DNA of 64,000 nucleotides from Halichondria panicea (GCF_963675165.1 NC_087379.1:4915442-4979441); one strand, 5' to 3'. Shown: positions 46,121 to 59,266, numbered from the stretch's first letter. Made by a program: numbers and translations. Notes: a model not told the origin generated them from the letters alone.

Positions 46121-49100
46121 ATGTGTGGGGGATTAACTTTGACTCTTTTGTCCCTGGCTGTGGGTCTGCTTCTCTGTGGACAAAGGACTCTTTGTCAACT
46201 CCTTCCTGACCTTTCTGATCCTTGTGCTAGCTCAGGTATGTTGGAGGATTTGTACCATGGTACATAATAAAATACGTTCTCTGCCATGAATACTGAAACT
46301 GAACAAAAATGACAGGGTTCATCAGGTATGCACATATTAAATCATCACTGATTGATAGCGGAAATTAATTGCTGTGTATAGCCACTGACTTGGTTCATTG
46401 AGTTTTAAAAGAAGAAACTTGGAATTTATTTGTGGAAATAGATCTATTTCCTATACACACACATGCAACAGCTCTGGGCTTGTGGAATGCATCCGTGTCC
46501 TTCATGGCTAATGGATCAATTAAGCCATCAAGATAACAATAATAATTATTCTCATCATGTTACTATTACTGCGCTGGCCTCGTTCCCAGCCTCGTTGTCT
46601 CTAAAATAACGCTAGGTCGCCAACTAGGTCTGGTATTGATTGTATCTGGGCGTGGTTAGGAACCAAAAAACAAAAGCAGAGAGATTTTCCAAGAACAATA
46701 CACTTGTCGACAAGGGCCGGCAGTGTTGGTCCTACCTACTAGCTTGTATAGTCCATCACAAAGGGCAGCAATTGATAGCAAAGAGTCTTGCCATACCATG
46801 TTGAAAGATCTTTCTTCATTCCGAGAGGAGCTTGAGAGCCAGGGCCTGTTCTGCAATGAGAGTGCTTCAGCAAGACAATGTATACGTTAGTCTGAAACTT
46901 AAACTTGCCGTAGCTATAGCTAGCTATAGACAATCTATCGCTAGATTTTTACTTGAGAGTATACATACGGAGCTAAATTACGGTATTAAACTTATACGGG
47001 GAAATAATGGTAGACTCACAAGCCGTCACTGTTGCATGGCGAAATTATTACAGGAAATAAAATGTGAAGAACCTCTGCTTTTGTTTCTGGTTCCCATGCA
47101 ACTACGCCCAGATACAATCATTACCAGGCCGTATTTTTCAACTTCAGAAAAATCGGCCTGGGACTGAGGCTATAATTACTGCGCTGGCAATCGTACTGGA
47201 AAACGGTGCTAGTAAGAGCAACTAGTAATTGCGCGGTGTCAAGCCATAATTGGACTGGGTTTTCCGATTAACGCTGCAGCTAAGAATGCTGCAATGAAAA
47301 CTGTATTATAAAAATAATGATCGGCAATATATCCATATAGAGTATGGTCTCTCTCGTGCAATAATAGCATTTAAAACAAGCACTGCCATATATGGTAAAT
47401 AGCACTAGCTTCCTTGTGCAATCTAGATAACATACCGTATTACTAGAATGTTTTGCGAGAATCAAATTTGGGAGGGTTGATCAATTCGCAACAATAAAAT
47501 CCGCAAAACGTAAATTATTACTAGTAAATACACACGATCCTTGCCAGAACGCGATCGCAAAGGGTCAAATTTTTTGCTGATTTGGCTCGTTCGCAAAGGT
47601 TTTTGACCAGCAAAATATTCTAGTAATACGGTATGCCATTACCTGGTCAAACTCTTAACTTAATACAACTAACAAGCCGAAGTGCATAAAGGTGTGTCTA
47701 GGCACTTTCACAGTACCATGACCATGCATGTTCCTGTTTTCCTCAATGCAGCTACCCAGGTTCATGATAACGATATCGCCTATTTTCCTCCCTCCCTGCT
47801 CCCTCAAAACGAGTCGCCTAGCAACAGTGGAAGCGAAGACAGGAAGAAAAGGGGAGCTACCAGTGAGAATCGAAAGCTGTGGCCAAATGGAGTCGTATAT
47901 TACACCTTTTCAAGCAGATTCAATGGTAACTGTGATCGTGTATTGCGTTATAACTATGCTTGTACACATTAACAAACCCTAGGGGCTTGTACAGTGTTGT
48001 AGTTGGGAGCATAATCTACTAAGACCATCTCAAGAACGAGTCCAAGGTTCAGTGTATGTATAGTTCCCCTACCAACGCCTGCCAACTCAATTATTTGGTG
48101 CAAAGAGCCTCTCATCCCCTAGCTTGCAGTAAGAACTACAAACGTAAAGCTCTAGTCTAGTGATTCCAAGAGTTGTTTGTGCCAAAAGCTCGGCTTACAC
48201 ACACATCAATGAACAGAAGGAAACATGTGTTGGCTCTATTCTGTGGTTTCTATAACAGCACTTTGTTGTGCTCTTCAAAACCTAGACTGCTATTTGTGGG
48301 TGTAGTAGTGAAAGGAGTAGAGGTAGTCAACTGGTGAACCACCATTATGCTGTCCATGATTTAATGCTGTTGGGTTGTGACATTTTGTATGATGTATATA
48401 AGTGCATTTTATCTTAAAATAATGAATTTTAAGGATTTGAAGTCATGCAATGAAGGCCTGACAGGAAGAATCCTTAAAATATGAACTAAGTGAACTAAGC
48501 GGAAAGATAACAACATTATGTCAGGATAATTCGACCAACTGAGCTCCCGATGCTGCACCTCTTGCAATAATTAGTGGTATGTATATTCTTCTTAATTACC
48601 TGCAGCTGCTGAAAGGAGACAGATACTGGAGGCAATGAAGCATTGGGAAGACCACACCTGCATTAGATTCAAACAACGCTCAAACCAGCCGCACTATGTC
48701 AATTTCTTCCCAGGAGCAGGGTAAGAGCTTTGAATGGTTCTCTATTGTAATATAGTACTAATATGTAAGTATTGTCATTGACAAATCAACAAATTAGCAA
48801 GCCATTTAACTCTTGGCTGTGTATAGTTCAGTACCATATAATTGTGAGATTGTTTTACCCTCAGCTGGTGTGTCTATGAACCACTCTTAGTAACAAACAG
48901 AAGATGTAATAGTGCACAAAGAGAACAATAAAAAGGCCTTCCTGGTGGTATAGCTTGGCAACCCTAATTGCACAGTTGTGTGGGCACTTCCGTGTCAGGG
49001 GGGTACTTTTAAGACTGGGGGGTTGCTGTTTGTTGAAATTCTAGTGGGCCATTTCCAGCCAACTTCCTGCCTTGTTGGGTTTCCATAACATAGCCAATAA

Positions 49101-52100
49101 ACTTCTTGCGGAGGGAAATACAGCGATCACATTACCTTTCCTCTCACCCAGGATGCTTCCCATGCATCTGGGCTCAGTGTTTAAAGGTTTCCTTAATACA
49201 CCTATCCATTTTTGTGGTGAATATACCAGTGGATGATCGAGTTCTTGTTTCCTTTATCCTGTCAGTACAATGAACTCACTGGTATTAATTGTCATGTTCT
49301 CTTTCAATCCAGTTGCTGTTTCTATGTTGGGAGAATTGACTATGGCCGTCAACCACAGGGAGTTTCGATTGGTCGTTCCTGTTTCAACTTTCACCCAATC
49401 GTGCACGAGATCGGCCATGTTGTTGGTTTCTGGCACGAGCAGAGCCGACCGGACCGTGACGAATACATCGATATCATTGAAGGCAACATAGTCCCTGGTT
49501 ATGAGACAAATTTCCAAAAGATTCCGTCATGGCGGATTGATTCTCAAGGAGTCGGTTACAACTACAACAGTATCATGCACTACGATTCCAACTTTTTCTC
49601 TAGAAATCCCTTTGTAGACACCCTCAGGGCAAAGGACCCGTCCATCCCAGTGGGGAAAGCTCGAGTACTGAGCGAGTTGGATATCGAACAAACAAATCAA
49701 TTGTATACGTGTGGTGAGTTCTGTAGTGGGCCAGACGTTGGGTCTGGGTGTTTTAATGGTTTAGTTTGGGCTGCTCAAAACTTCAAAACTGTCACTGTCA
49801 CTTGATATCCCTACTCTGCACTAACTACTGCCCATGTGTATGTGTCTGTAATAGCATTATATTAAAATCCAGACCTTTCATTGAGCTGGTTTCCACCACT
49901 TGAAATATGTCTTAATTTAATTGGTGCGTACGTACTGCACGTAATAATATTATGCTATTGTGTGTACGATACCCATACAGATACGAACAACATGCCCCCG
50001 CCCAGTGTGATCCTTCTTCTTCTGCCCACACCCCCTCCATTCCCCACCGTGCCCTACTCCTGTGTCGAGCATTTGACGGGCTTTGAAAGGATCCTTCCAG
50101 TCTCCCGGCTACCCACTCTATGAGCACAATACGGACTGTGTCTGGATGATCAAGGTTGCCGATGGTTACACAATTCAGCTTATATTTGCTCCAATTGAAC
50201 TGGAAAACACGTACGTTGCACATGTTACAGTGTAAGCACTTGTTTTGGCAATTTGGAGCCGGTAGGATCATTGCCAAATAGCATAAGAGGAATCTGCTGT
50301 CCCCACTAGAGAGAGAATTTCATTATAATGTACACGTAGCAGTTTCCTACGTATGTTATGTACTTATAAAATTATGTGCTAGACAAAAGAACGTGTAGTA
50401 GTGCATAGCATCTTCTTCCTATAATATTATAGTAATTATCTAATATGCAGTGGCATGCACTTATGAGGTTGTAGCTAGTGGGAGGAAATTTCTCTAATAT
50501 GACCTTCAACTCTTTAATTTGTGATATCCTTACCAATTGCTAATTTTCCACTGGCTTCAAGTCTTCTTTGAAATATAATTACATCACTTGCGTACACAAA
50601 TTGTTTGCGTGTGTTTATTCAACCTCCCACTTTCCTTTCCGACAATTTGGTGAACCTTACCGCGTCCTTAGCCATTGCATGGCTTTACGAGTGCATGCAC
50701 TGCTTATGGTAGTGAGGACATAGTTATTGCTTTCCAATTATTAGCTGGGGATTTGTTTGGATTCATTACTGCACTAAATATAGTGTAGATACATGTGTAC
50801 TAGCTGTCATGACCATGCGTGCATGCGTGTCATTAAATTGGTTTGTGAGTTGATTTGCCTGTAATCCTATATGGACAATATCACTAACTCATTGAGACCT
50901 TTATATAGAATTACGTAGCAGCTCACAATTTGTTCTGTCTATACTCCTAATCTGATCACTTAAGCGCTATAACCCTAACAATCTGTATGACATCACACAT
51001 CTTGCTTGCTCATCCTATAAACTAACCATCTCATCCAGGCACCAGTGCATCAAGGATTACATCAAAGTGTTTAATAATCTCCATGGAAGCGGGGACGGCC
51101 AAGTGATTTGCGCCTATTACAATGTCTACAATTACAGACTACAAACAAACACAGCACGGATACATTATCACAGTGACCATGACAACGATCGGTCACGCAC
51201 ACTCACACCACTCGCTGGATTCAGGGCCTCTTATAAAGTCATAGGTAAGTCAGCAATATGACTTTGTCTACAAGTTAAATCTGTGTGTTGTATGTGTACG
51301 AGATTGGTTTCGTGGATGCTCTATGCGTGTTTGTTTCTTGGTTAACTCCAGTCCTCCATTTTAATCTACATGACTTGTACCTTCGATAATTAAGCGCACA
51401 CATAGTGTAGTCATTAGTGTTATGTGTTATAGGTATACTCCTCAGTCTGTCACACACCCCTTTGCTTGCGCTGAATCCCAGTAGGAGTTGTTTACAGCTA
51501 ATACATTTGTACATGTGGTTAAATTAACTAATTATTAATTGGTTTTGTAATGATGACTGGTGTGTATTATGTACACTGTACGTGATCAATCAGCCAGTCC
51601 ATTGGGATATCCCACTAGGACCTCCCTATATGGTAATATATGCACACTCTGTTGCTAGGCTACGCACCCATTCAATTGAGTAGACTTTGAGTACATATTG
51701 GCCACTAAAAGCCAATAAAAAGTGGGTTAAAAGCGAAGCACCCACTCACCCACCTACGGTGCTTCCTAGCTTGTGGTAAGGAAAACCTTTCTATATATAG
51801 TCTGTCTTGTTTTTTATGGTGGACAAACCCATTTGCACTCCCTCACAGTCTGCTCACAGTAATTAGTATATACCTCTTCATATAACATAAAAACACAGCA
51901 CTGATTCCCAGATGTACATGTATATAGTCATATATGGAAATAGAGCTGTAGGTTTTTCCCATTAATTTTCTCTGGTTCTTTCACATAGAAATGCCCAGCC
52001 GCTGCATGTGTCCTACTAGTTGGGCGGAGTCCAACCAACGCTGCGCTCTGGGTTGGGTATCACTACATGTAGCAATTTTGTTCCACCGGTACTTGAGACA

Positions 52101-55100
52101 GAGTATGAATATTGTTTAATATTAAGTGGCTGACAACCGCATGGCTCAGGGGTGCGATATAAAGAAATCAATGGATGGCTATTCTAGCTGCCTGGATCTA
52201 GCTATAGTTGTTTTGGAATTCAAGAAAGACCTCAGACTCTTAGAGAAAGTAGAAGAATACATTTAGTACAGGCAGAAATAAAATTTTTCATAATAGTTAG
52301 ACATCTAGCACAAAGAGAGGTACAGCCAGCTATAAGACTACCCCAAGGCTTCTGGAGAAGCTTTTCGAAGACCAAAGAAGGCATACATATCACAGGTTTT
52401 GTCCAAACTAATGATCTAATCTTAGATTGGTAGCACAACAAAACTTAAAACAAAGACAAGTCCTTTTAATTAATCAATACAAAGATACTACTGTTCAAGC
52501 TTCATTCATAGATGCTTCTTTTCTAGTAGCCTAGATATCCAGCAGGAGCTGTTTCTGCATTCTCCAGAGAAATACAGCTAAAATACAGTGTCCCAGCTTG
52601 CCTCGTCAGCTAAATTGAGCTGTAAGGTTTCCCACTTGAACACAGCAATCTGATTGGGCTGCAAATTTCTTGCAGTGGGTACAAAACTGCTACATGTACT
52701 GATACCCAACCATGAGCGAAGCGTTGGTTGGACTCCGCCCAACTAGTGTCCTACATCCCAGCTAGTAACCATTAGCACACTAGAGCCACGTACAGCCATA
52801 GCAATGATTGTCTAAGAAAGCTCATTGAAGTATAATATACAGTCTGTGTTTTGCTCTGTGCTGCATCCCTCTCACATCAAATAGTCATAGCAATTGTCAC
52901 TACAAAATTGTGTGGAACTGCATTATCCGAGACCCATTTGCAATGTTTTCACAATTATGCTGAACTAGTTAACCGTCAGAACAAAAACCGAAGCATGTAA
53001 ATGTGGTGTGTTTATAGCTATTTTCTTTATGTGAACTTAAAAGTGCTCTGTCAGGTTCCCAATTTGCAATGCTATGAAAGCATGATCAAAACTCTAAGTA
53101 CGTATAGGCGGAGAGAAACCTGATCTCTTGCACAGATAAAAGTATTGCTGCACAAGCAAACTATGACAGCCACAGCTATAAGAGAGACTCAAAGTAGTCA
53201 TATATGGTTCTGTACAAAAGGTGAATACGTCTTGGCTTCAGTTTGTTTGTGAAAGTGTTTGAAAACTTTCCTTTGATGATATTCGATGTTCAATATTTCA
53301 ACTTTAATGGTATCTGTTGCATGCTGTATTTTCAAAGGTGAATATGCTGTAATCAATGATGTAGTCTGAGATATGTCAGGATGTGACTTAATACCATTTT
53401 GTGTTTGCACAACAAAGTGTTCTTATGATCTTATGAAATTACATACCATGTTTCAAATATGATTATTGGTGTGGACACGTCATATAGTCGAAGAGTTGCT
53501 GGGCACTTGCAGTTGCTATGAGATACCATATTAGTATCTTTAGTGATTTTAACGACCAGCCAAAAAGTCATATTACCTTGGCTCATTTTCCTTGCACCAG
53601 GCAGAAGATCATTCAACAGTTCCTTAGTTTCGTGGAAGTGAATACAGTTGTCATGTTTGGCTAATCTTATCATGTATATATTGTCACACCCACCTAAGAG
53701 TAACACGATAAGTACATGCTATAATTTGTTATCCTAACCAATAGTAACTTTATACATTAGTCAAATTTGTGTTTCTAATTTATACTACCAACGGGTACGG
53801 GTTTCCCTGGAAGCTAACATGAACACCTTGAATGCACTAATACTGAACTCTCCATGCATTTGATACGTGTCATCGTTACATTCACACTTGCATGCACTCT
53901 CTCAGATATCGACGAGTGTGTGTATACACACTGCTCTCACAGCTGTCGCAATCTTCCCGGCTCCTACGAGTGTCGATGCCCTCAGGGCTTCTTCTTGTCT
54001 GCAGATGGACACAACTGTTTTGGTGAGCTAGCCGATTCTGTTTTGAGAGCCCTTCTTAATGGCCACCCATATCTATAACTATATGAATTTATAGACTTGT
54101 ACTGGTTGTTTAGCAGCATTGCTAAACTTGATGCATTTGAACTCAAAAGGTGCTTACGTAACTACTAAGTATTCTACCATGCACAACTAAACCCATAAAG
54201 AACTAGAATAGAGACCATCCATTTCTAGGAACCATGACTCATTAATTCTTGCTTACATATTGCCTGCATGCATGAATGCCATTGTGTTCCACTGAGGTAA
54301 CTGGCATTGCCGTTACAAAGAATGTTGTGTCCCTTCCATACGTGAGGTGTGTGCATGGGATGTGGTAGCCAGTAGGCTCTGTAATAATAAGTGGGTTATT
54401 AGCGTCATTACAGAGATATTTTCCAAAAAGGAATATCATGTAACAAAACAGTAACTATAATAATTATGCATGTATACATAATTATTGTCGTGTATATACT
54501 ATAATTATGATTAATTGTTGTAGGGTTTGATAATAACACCTTGAGTCTTCTATATTAAGAGCAAACAGTGATAGCATAGAATATAGCAACTCGATAGCAA
54601 CACAACTTTCTAGATAAGAGCACTAGTTTATCACATGATCTCTAATGATGTCATGCATAGTTCAATAGTCCAGGAGTCCGTGTCCTTACACCTCCCCTGC
54701 AAGCTCCTCAGTGAGTGTACTGACGGAGGAGCTTGACAACCATACAGGGTCAGAGTGAAGGTAGGAGGGGGCCTGCTTCGATCGTGTGGAGCGACGAGCT
54801 TGTATCGGGCGAGGGGCTTGCAGCGATGGGGAAGGAGCTTGCAGCAGTGGGGAAGGAGTTGGTGGAGGGTCAGAAGTTCCTCCAAACACTGAGGCTAGGA
54901 TTTTCTTGCGTAGAAATCGCCTGTTCCGTACGAGAACCCGACCACTTTGTGTCTTTACGAAGTACCGCCTGTGGTGTCCTAGGGCAACAACTGTGCCTCC
55001 ACACCCACACACACACACAGCTGATGTACTAGTGTGGCTCACCTGGCCTTATAGATGTCCCACATCTTGGTAGCTGGGTTTTGTATCGCCACTCGGTTTC

Positions 55101-58100
55101 CGATCGGAATCTCTGTCAGTTCCTTGGCGTGCTGATTATAATATAGCTGGTCTTGCGGCCCAACGTCGGTGTGCTCGGGATCGCTTGATTGTTGCCATTC
55201 TGGTGCGAATGATCTTCGGTGAGCTGGGAGGTGGTCTTGTACTGGTTGACCTAGTAGTTTCTGGGCCGGGGAGAGTCCATCCTTTCGTGAAGGGGTGTTC
55301 CTGTACTGCAAAAGTGATCGAGATAGCACGTTGATGGAGCGTCCTGCCCATGCAGCAGAGATTAGCTTTTTCATCGACTTAACGGTTGCTTCTGCTTTGC
55401 CATTGCTTTGGGGGTAGCGAGGGGATGATGTCTTGTGTGACATCCCCCAATCCTTGAGGAATGCTGCTAGTTTGGATGATGTGAATTGCGGTCCTTCATC
55501 GGACCATATGACGTCCGGTATGGCTGTTCGACAGAATTGGTTTCTGAGAGCGCCAATGAGCTTTTGTGTAGTGGTGTCTTTCTTCATCTCGATGACGTCA
55601 GGCCAGTCTGTTTTACAATCTACCATGATGAGGAACTGGTCGCCCCCATATGATGCAAAGTCCACTGCCAGTTGCTGAAAAACGGTCTGTCTGGGGTTGG
55701 TTTCGCGATCAGGGGTTCTTTGGCATGGGGTGGTAAGCGATCTTGGCAGTGACGGCATCCATCGACAAAGTGTTTGATGTCCTGGTCAATGTTGGGCCAA
55801 TAGATCGTCAGACGGGCCCGTGCCTGTGAGCGTGCTATACCCTGGTGGGCTTCATGTAGACGGCTGAGCATCGTTGTACAAAGGCTGATCGGTACGAAGA
55901 GACGGCATCCATAGACTATAAGGTCATCGTCAATGCTGAGGTGGTGTTTAATTGCCCAACATTTTTCCATTGATTTTGGCAGGAGGTTTCTTTTGTTCGG
56001 GAAACCTGTTTGAATGATTTTTGAGGCCTTGATACTCTGGGTCGTCGTTTGCGTGTCTTCGCAGCTCCTGAAGGTGTAAATTTTCTGACTCCCAAGGGTC
56101 TTCGTTAGATGCTCTAATCTGTGATAGAGATGGGGCTTCTTCAAAGTGGAGGTCATGCTCTGCGAGGTCGTCTCCTGTGTCTGGCTTGTGACATGGGTGG
56201 CGGGACAGGGCATCTGCTGCAAAATTTTGGGCACCTTTCAACCAACGAGTTGTGAAATTGTAGGCCATTAGGCGAGTTCGAAGACGTTGTAGACGAGGGT
56301 TTTCGATTTCGTCTAGGCGATGGCTGTTGAGGATGGGGACCAATGGGTTGTGGTCTGTAATGACTGTGAAGTGGTCACGTCCAGAGAGGAAAACATGGCA
56401 TTTTTTGGTTGCCCAAGCGATTGCGAGGCATTCGAGTTCGATGACAGCGTACCTACTTTCGGTGTTGGTGAGGAAGCGAGATCCCGCCTGTACTGTTTTC
56501 CATTCCCCGTCAGAGCCATCTGTTTCTGCATGAGTACAAAGCCGATCCCAAGAGTGCTCGCATCTGTGTACAGGTGTGTTTCTTTCTTTTGATCTCAAAG
56601 TAGGCAAGGGTGGGTGCTGTTACTAACATCTCCTTGGCATGTTGAAATGCTTGGTCGTGATCGGGTGTCCACAGGAAATCGTTGCGAGCGCTCAGTAGAG
56701 GACGGAGTGGTGCTAGTACTTCCGCTATGTTGCTCGTGCTGGCTGCCAACTGGTTCACGAGACCAAAGAAGGACCGTAGGTCTGTTCGACTGCTTGGTGT
56801 CGGGAAACGAGAAATAGCATTGGTAATGTCGTCGCTGATGGTGTATCCGTCAGGTGTTAGGATGAACCCTGCGAACAATGCTGTCGTTTGGCAGAACTTG
56901 AATTTTTCTCGATTGAGGGAGATGCCTTTTTCTTGGCAGCGATGAAGTAACTCCCGTACACGAACGATGTGTTCTTGCTGATTACTGTCGAAGATGATAA
57001 CGTCGTCAACAATTTTGCGGAAGTTTTGCATGCCTGCTAGTGCTTCATCCATGCGTCAGTTATAGTGTTCACTGATGGACAAAATCCCATAGGGGGCTCG
57101 CAGGTACTTAAAGCGCCCGAATGGTGTGATGAAGGTGGTGAGGTTTTGGCTCTCCTCATCAAGTGGGCACTGATGATATCCCTTGAGTGCATCTAAGATG
57201 GTAAAGAGCTTAGCCTGGGTCTGTGTTATGTCAGCGATAGCTTCTGCTAGTGTTGTGGAGGGATACCGCTCTCGTTTCGATAGGTCTACGCACATGCGTA
57301 TTTTGTCGGAGTTCTTCTTTGGTGCCACAACAATGGGTGCGCACCAGTCGGAGCTATGATTTTTTGATCGACGAGCAAGTCGATCTCAGCTTTCAGTTTC
57401 TCTCTGTATGCCAGTGGGATGGTGCGTGGTGTGCTCACGCAGAACGGTTTAGCATCGTCAGTGATGGAGATATGGAACTGTTCTTCTGGCATGGTACGAA
57501 TTTGTTCGTTGAAGACGGGTGAAAATTCCAACATGAATTGTTCCGCTGTGGGTAGCATAGATGGAACATTCGTAGGTTCAATTGTTTCGACTTTCGTGGA
57601 TTCGATTGTTTCGACCTTCGTGGATCCGATTGTTTCAGTAGATTCGATTGTCGTAGATTCGATCGTTTGGACAGAGGGCATCGGGTTAGGGTAACAGTTA
57701 GGTAGGATGCCGAGTTTCTGTGCTGTGGCCCATAATATGATGGTGCCTGAGACTGATTGATAGATGTGAATGTCTGCTTCGGTGTCCTGGCCGTTGATCT
57801 GGAATTGGACTCCGGGTAGCTTTCCTGCTGGATGTAATAGTGAGCCGTTGACTGCTTTTGGTGTGACGTTGGAATCTGCCAGATTATCCATGTCCTCGTT
57901 GAGGGCATGTACTAAGTCTGGCCCTGCTGCGCAAATGTCTGCTCCCGAGTCAGGAAGGACACTAGTGTAAGTTTCTCCATGGCAGGTAGTCACTTTCATT
58001 CGAATCGTCGGGGCTGGTGTGATGGATTCAGCGTTTGCGTTGGATAGTTGCAGGAATGGGAGTTCCGAAGTGCGCAGTGTGTTGGCCCTCGGAGATATGG

Positions 58101-59188
58101 CTGGTTTTTTTCCAGAAGGATGTGGCTGTCTGCAAACCGTACTGAAGTGGCCAACTTTGCCACAGTTGCGGCAAGTTTGTCCCTGGGCTGGGCAATTCTT
58201 TCTGCCTCCATCGTGTTGATTTTTACCACACCAATGGCATGTACTGGCCGGGGTGGCAGGTTGATGTCGTGTTTGTCGTGTTTGTAGTGCGCAAAGTTCG
58301 GTTGCACCCTGGATCTGTGAGCGGGACTTCTTTACTGCTTCCATACCACGACACTTTGTTACAGCTTGATCTAGCGTGAGGTCACTAGCTCGTAGGAGTT
58401 CTTGTATAAGTGTCGCCATCTTGTAGACCTTCGATAATTTGGTCTCTGATTGCTCGTTTGAGGCATTCGTTGTTACAAAAGTTACAAGTTTTTGCAAGGT
58501 CACGTAGTGACACTAGGAAGTCATCGAAGGTTTCGCCAGTGAGTTGATGTCGCTGTCGTATAGGTTTCTTCTCTCGATTGTTTCATTGATCTGCCCTTCG
58601 ACATGTTGCTTCATTGCTGCAATTATCAGTGCTTGGTCATTCTTCTGGGCATCAGTTAGTCCTAGATTGTCTACCACAGTGAGAGTTTCTCTTGAGAAAC
58701 AAAGTTTGAGTGCTTGTACCTGTTTTGCCGCTGACTCGTTGCCAAGGCCAGATAGTTCTCTATAGGCAAGCCACTGTTGTTGCCAGGCAAGGAAGTCTGT
58801 CCCTTTATCTGTATCGAGGTCCAGTTTCGGTAGGTCACTGGTACGAAATGTATATGCCATATCTGCTGATCCTGATTTTATTTCGGTTCTTTCAACGCTA
58901 TTTATGTAGCGGGTTGTTCACAGCGCCATGTAGGTTTGATAATAACACCTTGAGTCTTTTATATTAAGAGCAAACAGTGATAGCAACACAACTTTCTAGA
59001 TAAGAGCACTAGTTTATCACATGATCTCTAATGATGTCATGCATAGTTCAATAGTCCAGGAGTCCGTGTCCTTACAATTGTCACAGTACATGAGCTTATC
59101 TCTTTACACAGACATGAACGAGTGTGCTCATAAATGTGTCAACACGGGAGGTTCCTTTAGTTGTGGGTGTCGCCCTGGTCGCATCTAA
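46121..59188 (+). CDS. Unit 5: secreted astacin with CUB and two EGF modules (two frameshifts in CUB)
   Basis: Eight exons: 46,121-46,235 (signal peptide MCGGLTLTLLSLAVGLLL); 47,752-47,925 (propeptide, RKKR cleavage, start of astacin); 48,606-48,720; 49,313-49,713 (HEIGHVVGFWHEQSRPDRD, SIMHY); 49,981-50,210 (first CUB half); 51,039-51,244 (second CUB half); 53,906-54,022 (EGF, DIDEC start); 59,112-59,188 (short EGF, DMNEC start, TAA). Phases agree everywhere except the first CUB half, which is two bases short: single-base losses just after TCCTGTG (about 50,063) and near 50,085 separate the frames of AFDGL and GSFQSPGYP. Without them the product would be about 478 aa. It is either a damaged gene or carries sequence errors. 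No linker or terminal CUB is present, so it is the shortest architecture. An LTR retrotransposon occupies the last intron. Confidence 0.85.
46575..47172. mobile_element. ~600-bp element with TAGCCTC-type ends in unit 5 intron
   Basis: Left end tggcctcgttcccagcc; right end is the inverse type (ggcctgggactgaggcta). A direct repeat attactgcgctgg occurs at 46,565-46,577 and 47,175-47,187. Likely a longer member of the TAGCC foldback family. Frames inside are not gene-like. Confidence 0.6.
47435..47631. mobile_element. MITE with CCGTATTACTAGAATGTTTT ends
   Basis: About 197 bp; the right end is the inverse (caaaatattctagtaatacgg), with TA on both sides. It lies in the first intron of unit 5. Confidence 0.75.
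48721..49312. other. Intron of unit 5, nothing recognised
   Basis: The sequence between astacin exons shows no repeats or RNA features that I can support. Confidence 0.5.
52017..52745. mobile_element. Mutator-like foldback element, right copy only
   Basis: 729 bp, ends tagttgggcggagtccaacc and the imperfect inverse over ~70 bp, flanked by gtgtcctac at 52,008-52,016 and 52,746-52,754. The left copy has the empty site near 1340-1352. Its first 13 bases equal those of the 11,184 element, but the inner arms differ, so it is a different subfamily. Confidence 0.86.
54519..54690 (-). repeat. 3' LTR of right retrotransposon
   Basis: 172 bp; one substitution relative to the left-copy LTR (tcttctatat versus tcttttatat). 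A polypurine tract gcaggggagg (minus strand) follows at 54,691-54,700. Confidence 0.9.
54686..55042 (-). pseudogene. C-terminal pol tail, right copy
   Basis: Same out-of-frame RRYFVKTQSGRV / RNRRFLR tail as at 5330-5686, with a few substitutions. Confidence 0.68.
55039..55980 (-). pseudogene. Integrase region, right copy
   Basis: Zinc-binding region and rve core as in the left copy, but two extra bases near 55,680 split the domain before the first catalytic Asp. The rest reads to 55,039. Confidence 0.85.
55948..57328 (-). pseudogene. Reverse transcriptase and RNase H region, right copy
   Basis: Broken into three frames: a TGA replaces a sense codon at about 57,055, two extra bases lie near 56,595 and one base is missing near 56,520. 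RNase H runs intact through the point where the left copy is frameshifted and on to 55,948. Motifs are as in the left copy (IVDDVIIF, ITDHNPL). Confidence 0.85.
57286..58860 (-). pseudogene. gag-protease region, right copy (frameshifts)
   Basis: The start codon at 58,860-58,858 opens a frame that passes the site of the left copy's nonsense codon but is shifted by two extra bases near 58,560 and one near 58,410. Zinc knuckles and the DSGAD protease motif follow in the 57,286-58,503 frame. The shared break before reverse transcriptase is present. Confidence 0.85.
58929..59076 (-). repeat. 5' LTR of right retrotransposon with 23-bp deletion
   Basis: 148 bp. A 23-bp segment between two gatagca repeats is missing, as expected for slippage or end joining at short repeats. 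The primer binding site equivalent is at 58,912-58,928. Confidence 0.9.
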
Positions 59189-59215
59189 TTGGAGATATAG
59201 GACGAGGTTACTCTG

Positions 59216-59266
59216 CTAGCCTCGATTACAGGCCTCTCAAAATACATTGTTTTGGAATCAAGGCTA
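59216..59266. mobile_element. Short TAGCC foldback MITE, right copy
   Basis: Counterpart of 9879-9928. Confidence 0.6.

Larger units (their letters stand above)
54519..59076 (-). mobile_element. Ty3/Gypsy-type LTR retrotransposon, right copy, defective
   Basis: Same insertion as 5163-9738 with the same attgt duplication (54,514-54,518 and 59,077-59,081). LTRs at 54,519-54,690 and 58,929-59,076; the second lacks 23 bp. It has its own lesions in addition to the shared ones. It lies in the last intron of unit 5, opposite to the gene. Confidence 0.93.

Noticed and set aside
46656-47167. Frames in the first intron of unit 5
   Set aside because: They lie within a TAGCCTC-ended repeat element.
52232-52441. 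69-codon minus-strand frame inside the right-only Mutator-like element as a transposase
   Set aside because: Too short and without any MULE transposase motif; the element is non-autonomous.
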